The notes below the pieces were generated by a model. That model saw nothing but the letters and a program-made list of their open reading frames with translations. It ran no database searches and was not told the DNA's origin. A stretch of 64,000 bases of DNA from Acidimicrobiaceae bacterium (GTDB lineage Bacteria; Actinomycetota; Acidimicrobiia; Acidimicrobiales; RAAP-2), in the NCBI GenBank assembly GCA_003155135.1, contig PMFN01000005.1:1-64000 (forward strand), written 5' to 3'. A program made the position numbers and the translations under genes. Positions 36,032 through 44,484 of the stretch are shown piece after piece (within the stretch, counting starts at the first letter, position 1; every line of letters begins with the position of its first letter).

Positions 36032-37423
36032 ATGGCGAAGCTTGTCGTCGTCTCGAACCGGGGCCCTCGGTCGTTCCGCATTGACGAGAGCGGTGAGCTG
36101 ATGCCCGCCGGGACCGGCGGTGGTCTGGCCGGCACCCTGCACCCCCTTCTGGCAGGCAGCGGGGCGACATGGGTCTCAGCGTCGATGAGCGAGGCCGACC
36201 GCCTCGCGGCCGCTGAGGGCCTGATGGATGAGGACGGCCTCTCGGTCGTGACCATCGCCCCGGATGAGGAGATCTACCGGCAGGCCTACGACATCGTCTC
36301 GAACTCGACCCTGTGGTTCTGCTACCACCGCTTGTTCGCGCCCGCCTACAGCCCCCGCTTCGACACCGCATGGCGTGAGGCGTGGCGGTCCTATCGGACC
36401 TACAACACCCTCTTCGCCGAGCGGGTGGCGGAGGTGGCCGACGAGGGTGCGGTCGTCCTCGTCCAGGACTACCAGCTCGCCCTCGCCGGGTCCGACCTCT
36501 CCCGCCTGCGCCCGGACCTGCGAACCGTGCACTTCACGCACACGCCCTTCGCCGATCCCGGCGCCCTGCGGATGCTGCCGGCCTACGCCGCCGCCGAACT
36601 CCTCCATGGCATGGCGGGCTTCGGGGCGTGCGGCTTCCACACGCGCCGATGGGAGGCCGAGTTCCGTGCCTGCTACAGCGATCCCCGCCTGGCGGTTGGC
36701 CTCGAAGCCCCCCGCAGCTTCGTCGCCCCGCTCGGGCCCGACCCGGCCAGCATGCGGGCCGAGGCGGCGACCGACGCCGTGTCGCGCGCCGGCGTGGAGC
36801 TCGAACGGAGCCTCGGCGGCCGCCAGCTGATGCTGCGCGTCGACCGGGTCGAGCTCTCGAAGAACATCCTGCGGGGGCTCTGGGCCTACGACGAGCTGCT
36901 CGAGACGCACCCGCAGTGGCACGACCAGGTCGTCCACCTCGTGCTGGCCTACCCGTCGCGCGAAGGGGTCGCCGAGTACCGCGCCTACCGCCAGGCGATC
37001 GAGCAGGCCGCGGCCGAGATCAACGAGCATTGGGGGACACCCGGGTGGCAGCCGGTCGTGCTCGACGTGGCCGACAACCGCAACCGCTCGGTGGCGGCGA
37101 TGGCGCGCTACGACGTCTTGGTCTGCAACCCGCTGCGCGACGGGATGAACCTGGTCGCCAAGGAAGGCGGCCTCGTCAACACGCATGACGGCACGCTCGT
37201 CCTCTCACGAGAGGCGGGAGCATGGGAGGAGCTCTCCGAGGTGGCCCTCGGCGTCAACCCCTTCGACCTGAGCGAGACCGCCGAGGCCTTCCACCGGGCC
37301 CTCGAGATGGGCGACGTCGAGCGCAAGGACCGCTCGGACGCGCTGCGCGCCCTCGTCGAGGGGCGCACGGCCTCGGACTGGCTCGCCGACCAGCTGGCGA
37401 TCGCCGAGTCGCTCCCCCGCTGA
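36032..37423 (+). CDS. otsA: Trehalose-6-phosphate synthase (GT20)
   Basis: 463 residues. VSNRGPRSF and GTGGGLAGTLHPLL form the N-terminal donor/acceptor loop. VQDYQLALAG, HFTHTPFADP, RVDRVELSKNILRGL and NPLRDGMNLVAKEGGLVN (nucleotide-sugar site) follow in the family order. It makes trehalose 6-phosphate from NDP-glucose and glucose 6-phosphate. Some substitutions (VQDYQLAL for the usual WVHDYHL) leave open a related glucosyl acceptor. otsB is 1.3 kb downstream on the other strand. Confidence 0.88.
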   Translation: MAKLVVVSNRGPRSFRIDESGELMPAGTGGGLAGTLHPLLAGSGATWVSASMSEADRLAAAEGLMDEDGLSVVTIAPDEEIYRQAYDIVSNSTLWFCYHRLFAPAYSPRFDTAWREAWRSYRTYNTLFAERVAEVADEGAVVLVQDYQLALAGSDLSRLRPDLRTVHFTHTPFADPGALRMLPAYAAAELLHGMAGFGACGFHTRRWEAEFRACYSDPRLAVGLEAPRSFVAPLGPDPASMRAEAATDAVSRAGVELERSLGGRQLMLRVDRVELSKNILRGLWAYDELLETHPQWHDQVVHLVLAYPSREGVAEYRAYRQAIEQAAAEINEHWGTPGWQPVVLDVADNRNRSVAAMARYDVLVCNPLRDGMNLVAKEGGLVNTHDGTLVLSREAGAWEELSEVALGVNPFDLSETAEAFHRALEMGDVERKDRSDALRALVEGRTASDWLADQLAIAESLPR

Positions 37424-37452
37424 GGTGCCAGCGCCCCGCGGGCGCCGGCACC
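37424..37452 (+). terminator. Hairpin terminator after otsA
   Basis: Directly after the otsA TGA lies GGTGCC-A-GCGCCC-CGC-GGGCGC-C-GGCACC, a 12-pair stem with a single A/C mismatch. It separates otsA from the P450 gene. Confidence 0.6.
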
Positions 37453-37492
37453 GCCGACCTACAGTGGTCCGAGCCGGCAGGAGGGGAACGCG

Positions 37493-38731
37493 GTGCCAGC
37501 GACAACCTCGATATGGGACCTCGAACTGCCGCTGCTCGACACCGCCGGCCTCGAGCGCGAGGAGTCCACCGCCTTCGCCGCGGGCCTGGCCGAGGACCAC
37601 TGGCTGGCCCGGACCGACGTCGGCGTCGCCGTGCTCCGCTATCGCGATGCCTCTCGGATCCTGCGTGACCGCCGCTTCCACAACGCCCTCTCCTTGCTCC
37701 GCGTCGAAGGGGCGGAGCCGGACAGCTTCCTGGCGACGCGGCCGCGCTCGATCCTCTCCACCGAGGGCGAGGAGCACACGCGCCTGCGGCGCCTGGTCTC
37801 CCCCGCCTTCACCCCGGCCGCGGCCAACCGGCACCGCCCGGCGATGCGCCGGGTGGTCACCTCGCTCCTCGAGCCCCACCTCGCCGCCGGCCGCTGCGAG
37901 TTCGTCGCCGACATCTGCCAGCCCTACCCGATCCCGATCATCTGCGAGGTCCTCGGCGCACCTCCCGAGGACTGGCGCCAGTTCAGCAACTGGGCGGGCG
38001 ACATCTTCAAGATCTTCAACGGCAACCTGGCCGAGGACGCGCCGGCCATCGAGCAGGCCTCGAAGGAGCTGAGCGCCTACATCGCCGAGATGGTCGACGA
38101 ACGTCGCCGCTCGCCGCGCGAGGACCTGCTCTCGGACCTGATCGCCGCCGAGGAGGAGGGGGACCGCCTCAGCACCGACGAGCTCGCCATGCTCGTGCGG
38201 GCCGTGCTGATGGCCGGCACCGACACGACGAGGAACCAGTTGGGCTGCGCCATGGCCCTCTTCGCCCGCTACCCCGAGCAGTGGGCTCTCCTCGTGGCCG
38301 ACCCCGTCGGTCTCGCACCGCGCGCCGTCGAAGAGACGATGCGCTACCTCGGTGCGGTCCGAGCGACCGTGCGCGTCGCCAGCTGCGACGTCGAGTTCGA
38401 CGATGTCGTGTTCCCGGCGGGCACCGTCGTGACGACCCAGCTGGCGGCAGCCAACCGCGACTCGGCCGAGTTTGCCGATCCGGGGTCCTTCGACATCACC
38501 GCCGAACGCTCCGCCGAACAGCTCACGTTCGGGTCGGGGATCCACCGCTGCCTGGGTGCGGCCCTGGCGCGCGCCGAGCTCCAGGAGGCATTCAGCGTGC
38601 TCGCCGAGCACCTGGCGACGGTCGCCCTCGACGGGCCGGTGCTGTGGAAGCCGCCCACCTTCGGCATCTGGGGCCCGGCGTCGCTGCCGCTCGCCTTCGA
38701 GACCCGCCGAGCGACTGTTACGCCTCGCTGA
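37493..38731 (+). CDS. Cytochrome P450
   Basis: 412 residues from a GTG preceded by AGGAGG. The I-helix AGTDTT is at residues 241-246, the K-helix ExxR is in VEETMRY and the heme loop is FGSGIHRCLGA with axial Cys353. Soluble bacterial class needing ferredoxin and a reductase, neither of which is adjacent. The substrate is unknown. It sits between otsA and the convergent otsB, overlapping the latter's 3' end by 14 bp. No biosynthetic cluster surrounds it. Confidence 0.93.
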   Translation: MPATTSIWDLELPLLDTAGLEREESTAFAAGLAEDHWLARTDVGVAVLRYRDASRILRDRRFHNALSLLRVEGAEPDSFLATRPRSILSTEGEEHTRLRRLVSPAFTPAAANRHRPAMRRVVTSLLEPHLAAGRCEFVADICQPYPIPIICEVLGAPPEDWRQFSNWAGDIFKIFNGNLAEDAPAIEQASKELSAYIAEMVDERRRSPREDLLSDLIAAEEEGDRLSTDELAMLVRAVLMAGTDTTRNQLGCAMALFARYPEQWALLVADPVGLAPRAVEETMRYLGAVRATVRVASCDVEFDDVVFPAGTVVTTQLAAANRDSAEFADPGSFDITAERSAEQLTFGSGIHRCLGAALARAELQEAFSVLAEHLATVALDGPVLWKPPTFGIWGPASLPLAFETRRATVTPR

Positions 38732-39491
38732 GCTGCTCGAGCACGGTGAGGGCGCCGGCCGGCCCCTCGACGACCAGGTCGGCGGCGGCGGCCACCTGCG
38801 GGGGGCTCTCGGCGTCGACCACGGCCACCTTGGTGACGTCGACCCCGAGGGCGGCGAAGCGGTCGAGTGCGGCGAAGGCGGCCAGGTCGCCCAGATCGTC
38901 ACCGAAACAGGCCATGGCATCGTGACCCTCGCCCAGGCGCCGCACGACCGTGCCCTTGTCGGCCTCGACCGGCGGGCGCAGCTCCATCGCTTGGCGACCC
39001 TCTTGGGCCACGAGCCCCACCTCCCGCATGGCACGCTCGGCGAAGGGGCGCGCCCAGGCCTCGCCGTCGGGGCTCCCCCTCCAGTGGAGGGTCACGGTCA
39101 GCCCCTTCGGCTCGACTCCCACCCCGGGGGGCGCCTCGGCCAGCGCTGCCGCAGTCACGCTGCCGACCGGGTCGCGCCACCGCTCGAGGTCGGCCGCCGT
39201 GCGCACCGTGCCGTCGGGGCCGAGCTCCTCCATGCCGTAGAGGCCGATGAGCCGCACGCCCGCCGGCGGGCCGAGGACCGTTGCCAGGTAGGTGACCGGC
39301 CGGCCCGAGACCACCGCCACGAGGGCCAGCCTGCGGGCCAGGGCGCCGAGCACCGGGACCACGCCCTCGAGCGGGGCGGCGGCGGCCGGGTCAGGAACGA
39401 TGGGTGCGAGCGTGCCGTCGAAGTCGAGAAAGAGGGCTGAGGAGCGCGGGCGCGCTGCCAGGGGGGCCAGCCGGCCGGGGAGTGGGCCCAC
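38718..39491 (-). CDS. otsB: Trehalose-6-phosphate phosphatase
   Basis: 257 residues of the HAD superfamily: LFLDFDGTLAPIV (catalytic Asp pair), VVSGRPV, YGMEELG, MELRPPVEADKGTVVRRL with the conserved Lys, and CFGDDLGDLAAF (metal-binding acidic pair). It dephosphorylates trehalose 6-phosphate from OtsA. The stop lies inside the 3' end of the P450 gene on the other strand. The next gene upstream (LytR_C protein) ends at 39492, so the two minus-strand genes may be one transcript. Confidence 0.92.
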   Translation of the reverse strand: MGPLPGRLAPLAARPRSSALFLDFDGTLAPIVPDPAAAAPLEGVVPVLGALARRLALVAVVSGRPVTYLATVLGPPAGVRLIGLYGMEELGPDGTVRTAADLERWRDPVGSVTAAALAEAPPGVGVEPKGLTVTLHWRGSPDGEAWARPFAERAMREVGLVAQEGRQAMELRPPVEADKGTVVRRLGEGHDAMACFGDDLGDLAAFAALDRFAALGVDVTKVAVVDAESPPQVAAAADLVVEGPAGALTVLEQLSEA

Positions 39492-40043
39492 CTAGGAGGG
39501 GAGGTTGGCCGCCAGGTCGGGGCCGATGACCACGACCACGTCGCTGCCCGTCGTCCCGCTGACCGGGACCGACGTCGTGAGTGGCTGCACGGCGGTGGGT
39601 TTGAGCCCGAGGCCAGCGGCGATGGTGGCGGCGGCGGCCTGCTGCCCCGGTGCGTAGTACACCGCCGACGCGCTGACCGGGGTCGTCGTGTCGGCGGCGG
39701 GCTGCATGTTCCAGCCCTGCCCCTGCAGCTCCTTCGTGAAGTCGCCGGCCGCGTTGGGCGTCGTCGTGCCATTGGCCACCAGCACGCTCACGCTCGAGTG
39801 TGGGACCGTCGTCGTGGTCGTGGTGGCCACCGGCTTGGTGGTCGTCGTCGAACCCGATGCAGTCGTGGTCGGGGTCGTCGTCCCCGTGGCCGAGATCTGC
39901 GGTGAGCGGCTGCCCACTTGGAGGAGGATGATGCCGAGGACGACGGCGACGACCACCAGGGCGATGGCCTTGCCGAAGGCAACCTGCGGCCCACCGTGCC
40001 CTGCCGGAGGGGCCCCCTCAACGTCAGGGGGAAGGTTGCTCAC
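39492..40043 (-). CDS. Membrane-anchored LytR C-terminal-domain protein
   Basis: 183 residues from a GTG at 40043. A Pro/Gly-rich cytoplasmic start is followed by one helix (FGKAIALVVVAVVLGIILLQVG), then a Thr-rich linker. A LytR_C domain follows with VSVLVANGTTTPNAAGDFTKELQGQGW and ASAVYYAPGQQAAAATIAAGLG. These domains occur at the end of LytR-CpsA-Psr wall-ligase proteins and alone as cell-envelope proteins. The catalytic LCP domain is absent. A GTG at 40082 is an alternative start. Confidence 0.8.
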   Translation of the reverse strand: MSNLPPDVEGAPPAGHGGPQVAFGKAIALVVVAVVLGIILLQVGSRSPQISATGTTTPTTTASGSTTTTKPVATTTTTTVPHSSVSVLVANGTTTPNAAGDFTKELQGQGWNMQPAADTTTPVSASAVYYAPGQQAAAATIAAGLGLKPTAVQPLTTSVPVSGTTGSDVVVVIGPDLAANLPS

Positions 40044-40140
40044 CGGTTCAGCCTGCCAACCGGGGGGCACCAGCGCAAGCACCCTCGGCTTCGGGCACTG
40101 GCTCGGGACCGTGCCGGAGCGCCGGTAGCCTGGCCGCCAC

Positions 40141-40213
40141 GCCGGTGTGGCGCAGCTGGAAGCGCAGGCGATTTGTAATCGTCAGGTCGTGGGTTCGAGT
40201 CCCACCACCGGCT
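40141..40213 (+). tRNA. tRNA-Thr (anticodon TGT)
   Basis: 73 nt. The acceptor GCCGGTG pairs with CACCGGC and the discriminator is T. The anticodon stem GGCGA/TCGTC closes the loop TTTGTAA with anticodon TGT (reads ACA/ACG). The T arm is GTGGG-TTCGAGT-CCCAC. CCA is not encoded. Confidence 0.95.
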
Positions 40214-40290
40214 CTCGGGGCCCTAAGAGCACCGCGGGCTGCCTTTTGGCCCCGGTGCCCGGTCAAGCTCGCGGCGCGGGACCGAGCCGA

Positions 40291-41835
40291 TCAGTGCAGC
40301 GGCCCGGCCACCGACTCGACGGCGCGCAGCAGCTCGTCGCCGACGAGGCTCGCCTCGACCGCCGCGAGCTCGGGCGAGGTGAAGCGGTCGGGTCCCGGGG
40401 GACCGGTCAAGGGCTCGAGGATGCGCAGGGCCGCAGCGGTGGCGGGTGCCGGGTCGAGCGGGGCGCGCAGCGCGAGCCCGCGTGCGGCCACCGTGAGCTC
40501 GATGGCCACAATGCGCCGAAGGTTCTCGAGGCTCTGGCGCAGCTTGAGCCCCGCGCTCCAACCCATGGCCACGTGGTCCTCTTGCATCCCCGAGCTCGGG
40601 ATCGAGTCCACGCTCGCCGGTGACGCCAGCCGCTTGTTCTCCGACACCAGGGCAGCTTGTGTGTACTGGGCGATCATGAGGCCCGAGTCCACCCCCGGGT
40701 CATGCGCCAAGAAGGCGGGGAGGCCGTGGGAACGGGTGCGGTCCAAGAGGCGGTCGGTGCGCCGCTCGGCGATCGAGCCCACGTCGGCCGCCGCGATGGC
40801 GAGGAAGTCGAGCACCATGGCGAGGGGGGCACCATGGAAGTTGCCGTTGGAGGCGACGGTGCCGTCCTCGAGCACGACCGGGTTGTCGATGGCCGACGCA
40901 AGCTCGTACGTCGCCACCGTCCGGGCGTGGGCGAGCGTGTCGCGCGCCGCCCCGTTCACCTGCGGCGCGCAGCGCACGCTGTAGGCGTCTTGGACCCGGG
41001 TGTCCTCGGCACGGTGTGAGGCGACGATGGCCGAGCCGGCCAGGATGCGGAAGAGGTTGTCCGCGCTCAGTGCCTGGCCGGGCTGGGGCCGGAGCGCGAC
41101 CAGCTCGGGGCGGAAGGCCTGGTCCGTGCAGAAGAGGGCCTCGGTGCTCATGGCGGCCGCCAGGTCCGAGAGGCGGAGCAGGTGCCCCAAGTCGGTGCAG
41201 GCGAGCACGAGCATCCCGAGCATGCCGTCGGTCCCGTTGATGAGGCTGAGCCCCTCTTTGGCCTCGAGCTCGATCGGGGCGAGGCCGGCGGCGGCGAGGA
41301 GCCCGGCCGAGGGGGCGCGGCGGCCGGCGGCATCGTGGGCCTCCCCCTCGCCGAGCAGCGTGAGCGCGCAGTGGGCGAGGGGGGCGAGGTCCCCGCTGCA
41401 ACCGAGCGAGCCGTACTCGTAGACGACCGGCGTGATGCCGGCGTTCAAGAGCGAGCAGATCGCCTCGGCTACGAGCGGCCTCGCACCCGCGTGGCCCGAG
41501 GCCAGGGTCTTCGCCCGCAGGAGCATGAGGGCACGCACGATCTCGGTGTCGACGACGTCGCCCATGCCCGCCGCATGGCTGCGGACGACCGAGCGCTGGA
41601 GGGCGACGCGCTGGTCCACGTCGATCTCGCGGTTGGCGAGCGCACCGAAGCCGGTCGAGATCCCGTAGACGGGCGTCGACGAGGCGGCGAGCTGCTCGAC
41701 GATCCCGCGGGAGGCGGCCATGTGCGCGATGGCGCTCACCGAGAGGGTGACGGGGCGCGCACGCCTCGCCACGGCCACGACGTCGGGCAGGGCCGGCGGG
41801 ACGTCTCCCAGTACGAGTGGCGCGTCGGTTGGCAC
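40291..41835 (-). CDS. hutH: Histidine ammonia-lyase
   Basis: 514 residues from a GTG with GGAG upstream. VYGISTGFGALANREI, QRSVVRSHAAGMG, NAGITPVVYEYGSLG, INGTDGMLG and SNGNFHGAPLAMVLDF are all family blocks. The MIO cofactor tripeptide reads Cys146-Ser147-Gly148 in place of the textbook Ala-Ser-Gly. SSGMQEDHVAMGWSAG near the end supports histidine specificity. It deaminates histidine to urocanate. No other hut gene is adjacent. Confidence 0.93.
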   Translation of the reverse strand: MPTDAPLVLGDVPPALPDVVAVARRARPVTLSVSAIAHMAASRGIVEQLAASSTPVYGISTGFGALANREIDVDQRVALQRSVVRSHAAGMGDVVDTEIVRALMLLRAKTLASGHAGARPLVAEAICSLLNAGITPVVYEYGSLGCSGDLAPLAHCALTLLGEGEAHDAAGRRAPSAGLLAAAGLAPIELEAKEGLSLINGTDGMLGMLVLACTDLGHLLRLSDLAAAMSTEALFCTDQAFRPELVALRPQPGQALSADNLFRILAGSAIVASHRAEDTRVQDAYSVRCAPQVNGAARDTLAHARTVATYELASAIDNPVVLEDGTVASNGNFHGAPLAMVLDFLAIAAADVGSIAERRTDRLLDRTRSHGLPAFLAHDPGVDSGLMIAQYTQAALVSENKRLASPASVDSIPSSGMQEDHVAMGWSAGLKLRQSLENLRRIVAIELTVAARGLALRAPLDPAPATAAALRILEPLTGPPGPDRFTSPELAAVEASLVGDELLRAVESVAGPLH

Positions 41836-41993
41836 GGTGGGCTCCTTCTGGCGGGCACCGCCGGCTCTTGACAGCGGGACCGGTGCCGTTGGGTTGGGAC
41901 ATCATGTCGCATCGGAGCGCACGCAGCCCACGGAGCGGCTGCGCCGGCGGGGGCCGGTGCTAGAACGGCAGTTCACACTCAAGGAGGTGGCTG

Positions 41994-42404
41994 ATGCTGA
42001 AGGAATTCCGAGCGTTCATCCTGCGGGGCAACCTGGTCGATCTGGCCATCGCCGTGGTCATCGGCGCTGCGTTCACCGCAGTCATCAATGCGCTCGTGAA
42101 GGACCTGTTGACCCCGCTCATCGCGGCCATCTTCGGCAAGCCTGACTTCTCCAACCTGAGCTTCAAGATCAACGGGTCGATCTTCTACTACGGCTCCTTC
42201 TTCAACGCCGTGCTCACGTTCGTGATCGTGGCCGCCGTGCTGTTCTTCTTTGTGGTGAAGCCCGTGAACGCGCTCATGAAGCGCATGGGCACCATCCCCG
42301 AGGAGGAGCCCGAGCGCCACCCCTGCCCCGAGTGCATGACCGAGATCCCCGTCGCCGCGCGTCGGTGCCCGGCGTGCACGACCGAGTTCGCCTCGGCCGC
42401 GTAG
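41994..42404 (+). CDS. mscL: Large-conductance mechanosensitive channel MscL with zinc-ribbon tail
   Basis: 136 residues. AAGGAGG precedes the ATG. The N-terminal amphipathic helix MLKEFRAFILRGN, TM1 LAIAVVIGAAFTAVINALVKDL (gate) and TM2 around residues 69-90 are standard, forming the pentameric pore that opens under osmotic downshock. After the usual acidic stretch (EEEPER) the tail CPECMTEIPVAARRCPAC has four Cys (111, 114, 125, 128) in two CxxC pairs, a zinc-ribbon-like end not needed for channel function. Confidence 0.93.
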   Translation: MLKEFRAFILRGNLVDLAIAVVIGAAFTAVINALVKDLLTPLIAAIFGKPDFSNLSFKINGSIFYYGSFFNAVLTFVIVAAVLFFFVVKPVNALMKRMGTIPEEEPERHPCPECMTEIPVAARRCPACTTEFASAA

Positions 42405-42409
42405 GCGCT

Positions 42410-43345
42410 TCAGCCCTCGGCGGCCGCCACCTCGCGCTGGCGCGCCACCTCGAAGAACGCCACCGCGCCGGCCACGCCGACGTTGAGCGACGCCAGGTTG
42501 CCGTGCTGGGGGATGGCCACGAGCTCGTCGCAGCGGCGGCGCACGAGGGGCGCGAGCCCCTTCTCCTCGCTGCCCATGACGAGGGCCACGGCCACCTCGC
42601 CGAGGGGGAGCGAGTAGATGGACCGCTCGGCCTCTCCGGCCAGGCCGACCGTCCACACCCCCGCCTTGGTCATCTCGTCGAGCGCGGCGGGGATCCCCCC
42701 GACCACGCAGAAGTCGAGGTGCTCGAGCGCTCCGGCCGCCACCTTGGCGACAGTCGGCGAGAGGTGGGCGGCGCGGTGCCTCGGCAGAACCACGCCGGTG
42801 GCCCCGGCACATTCGGCGCTGCGCAGCAGTGCGCCGAGGTTGCGCGGGTCGGTGATGCCCGCCGCCACCAGCAAGAAGGGCAGTCGGCCGGACCGGGTTG
42901 GGCGGCACAGGTCCTCGAGCGGTGTCGGCTCGATCGGCTCGGCATAGGCGAGCACGCCCTGTGGCGCCTCGGTGCGGGCCTCGTTGTCGAGACGCGCCCG
43001 GCCCACGGTCTCGATGCGGACCCGGCGGCGGTAGGCGAGCGCCTCGATCTCGTCGAGCTGGCTCGAGGGGTCGAGGCCGTCGGCCATGAGCAGCCGGCGG
43101 ACCGGTCGGCGCCCGGCTGCGAGCAGTTCGAGCACGGCCCTGCGGCCCTCCACCTGGTCCCCGCCCAGCTCGCCCGAGGCGCTCCGGCGCCCGGACCGGC
43201 GCTCGGGGGCAACGGTGCGCCCGCCACCGGCTCGGCTCCGCCTGTCGTCGGTCCGGCCACGGCCAGCGGCCGGGGCGCCCCGCCGGGGGGGTGCCCCCTT
43301 CTGCTTGGACGGCGGCGGCTTGCGCCGACCCTTCGGTGGGCTCAC
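42410..43345 (-). CDS. rlmB: 23S rRNA (guanosine-2'-O-)-methyltransferase RlmB-like (SpoU)
   Basis: 311 residues from a GTG that overlaps the ispF stop (GTGA). A basic, Arg/Lys/Pro-rich extension of about 70 residues is followed by VEGRRAVLELLAAGRRPVRRLL (substrate-binding domain). The SPOUT motifs are VAAGITDPRNLGALLRSAECAG, LVMGSEEKGL and IPQHGNLASLNVGVAGAVAFFE. This fits methylation of G2251 in 23S rRNA or a related site. The neighbours are those of the classic ispD-ispF-cysS-rlmB block, but cysS is missing here. Confidence 0.92.
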   Translation of the reverse strand: MSPPKGRRKPPPSKQKGAPPRRGAPAAGRGRTDDRRSRAGGGRTVAPERRSGRRSASGELGGDQVEGRRAVLELLAAGRRPVRRLLMADGLDPSSQLDEIEALAYRRRVRIETVGRARLDNEARTEAPQGVLAYAEPIEPTPLEDLCRPTRSGRLPFLLVAAGITDPRNLGALLRSAECAGATGVVLPRHRAAHLSPTVAKVAAGALEHLDFCVVGGIPAALDEMTKAGVWTVGLAGEAERSIYSLPLGEVAVALVMGSEEKGLAPLVRRRCDELVAIPQHGNLASLNVGVAGAVAFFEVARQREVAAAEG

Positions 43346-43836
43346 GGCGCATCCCGACGGGCCACCGAAGAGCCTTCGAGCAGCACGACGGCCATGCACG
43401 CGATCCCCTCGGCTCGCCCGATCGACCCGAGCCCCTCGGCACGGGTGGCCTTCACCGAGACCGGGGCACCGAGTGCGGCCCCGAGGTTCTCGGCCATGGC
43501 ACCGACGTGGGGTGCCATGCGCGGCTCTTCGGCGACGATGGTGCAGTCGGCGTTGACCGCGACGAGGCCCCCCTCGGCGGCGAGGGCGACGACGGCGCCG
43601 AGGAGCGAGACGCTGTCCGCCCCGGCGAAGGCGGGATCGGTGTCGGGAAAGTGGGCCCCGAGGTCGCCGAGCCCCGCCGCGCCGAGTACGGCGTCGGCGA
43701 GGGCGTGGGCCACGCAGTCGGCGTCGCTGTGCCCCTCGAGCCCCCGGCCCCCGTCAATGCGCACGCCGCCGAGGACAAGGGGGCGAGCAGGGTCGGGCGA
43801 GAAGGGGTGGACGTCGAACCCCTGGCCGATGCGCAC
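43342..43836 (-). CDS. ispF: 2-C-methyl-D-erythritol 2,4-cyclodiphosphate synthase
   Basis: 164 residues from the GTG at 43836: RIGQGFDVHPF (metal-binding Asp and His), GLEGHSDADCVAHALADAVLGA, DLGAHFPDTDP, and a C-terminal VSVKATRAEGLGSIGRAEGIACMAV. It cyclises CDP-ME 2-phosphate in the MEP isoprenoid pathway, acting after IspD (encoded 1 bp upstream) and IspE. The longer open frame upstream lies within ispD and is discarded. Confidence 0.96.
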   Translation of the reverse strand: MRIGQGFDVHPFSPDPARPLVLGGVRIDGGRGLEGHSDADCVAHALADAVLGAAGLGDLGAHFPDTDPAFAGADSVSLLGAVVALAAEGGLVAVNADCTIVAEEPRMAPHVGAMAENLGAALGAPVSVKATRAEGLGSIGRAEGIACMAVVLLEGSSVARRDAP

Positions 43837-43837
43837 G

Positions 43838-44476
43838 TCAGGCGCCGAACAGGTGGGCGGCGTAGGAGAGGTCGGCCGGGGTCGTGATCTTGATGTTGTC
43901 ATGATCCCCCTCCACGACCACGACCGTAGCCCCGAGGTGCTCGACCAGCCCGGCATCGTCGGTGGCATCCCCCGCGCCGGCGTGCGCCTGCTCGAGGACC
44001 TCACGGCGGAAGGCCTGGGGGGTCTGGACCGCCACGAGCCCGTCGCGCGGCACCGTGGCGCGCACCACCCGGGCGTCGTCGACCTCCTTCAAGGTGTCGG
44101 CGACGGGGACCGCGCAGATGGCACCGGCCACGTCGGGGTCCTCCAGGGCCTGGAGCACGGCACGGAACAGCCCTGGTCGGGCGAGGGGCCGGGCGGCGTC
44201 GTGGACCACCACGACCGAGGCCCCGGCGGGCACGGCCGCGAGGCCGCAACGCACCGACGCCGAGCGACTTGCGCCACCGGTGACGACGCGGTCCGCACCG
44301 AGCTCTGGGATGTCGGCACCCTCGGGGACGACCACGACGACCCCGTCGCAGACGCTCCGGCAGGCCGTCACCGACCAGGCCGCGACCGGCCGGTCACCGA
44401 GGGAGAGGAACTGCTTTCTCTGGCCGAAGCGGCTCCCCGAGCCGCCGGCCACCACCACGCCCCAGACGGGCCCCAC
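43838..44476 (-). CDS. ispD: 2-C-methyl-D-erythritol 4-phosphate cytidylyltransferase
   Basis: 212 residues from a GTG: VVVAGGSGSRFGQRKQFLSLGDRP (CTP-binding loop with Arg and Lys), VTGGASRSASVRCGL, VVVHDAARPLARP and TDDAGLVEHLGATVVVVEGDHDNIKITTPADL. It is slightly short of the usual 230 residues but complete. It couples MEP to CTP. It follows carD by 8 bp and is followed by ispF, so the three are one unit. Confidence 0.95.
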   Translation of the reverse strand: MGPVWGVVVAGGSGSRFGQRKQFLSLGDRPVAAWSVTACRSVCDGVVVVVPEGADIPELGADRVVTGGASRSASVRCGLAAVPAGASVVVVHDAARPLARPGLFRAVLQALEDPDVAGAICAVPVADTLKEVDDARVVRATVPRDGLVAVQTPQAFRREVLEQAHAGAGDATDDAGLVEHLGATVVVVEGDHDNIKITTPADLSYAAHLFGA

Positions 44477-44484
44477 CGAGCCCT

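Noticed and set aside
37493-38731. P450 as part of a natural-product cluster
   Set aside because: No synthase, tailoring, transport or redox-partner genes surround it.
41836-41993. TTGACA in the hutH-mscL gap as an mscL promoter
   Set aside because: No -10 box lies at a proper distance from it, so the promoter cannot be assigned.
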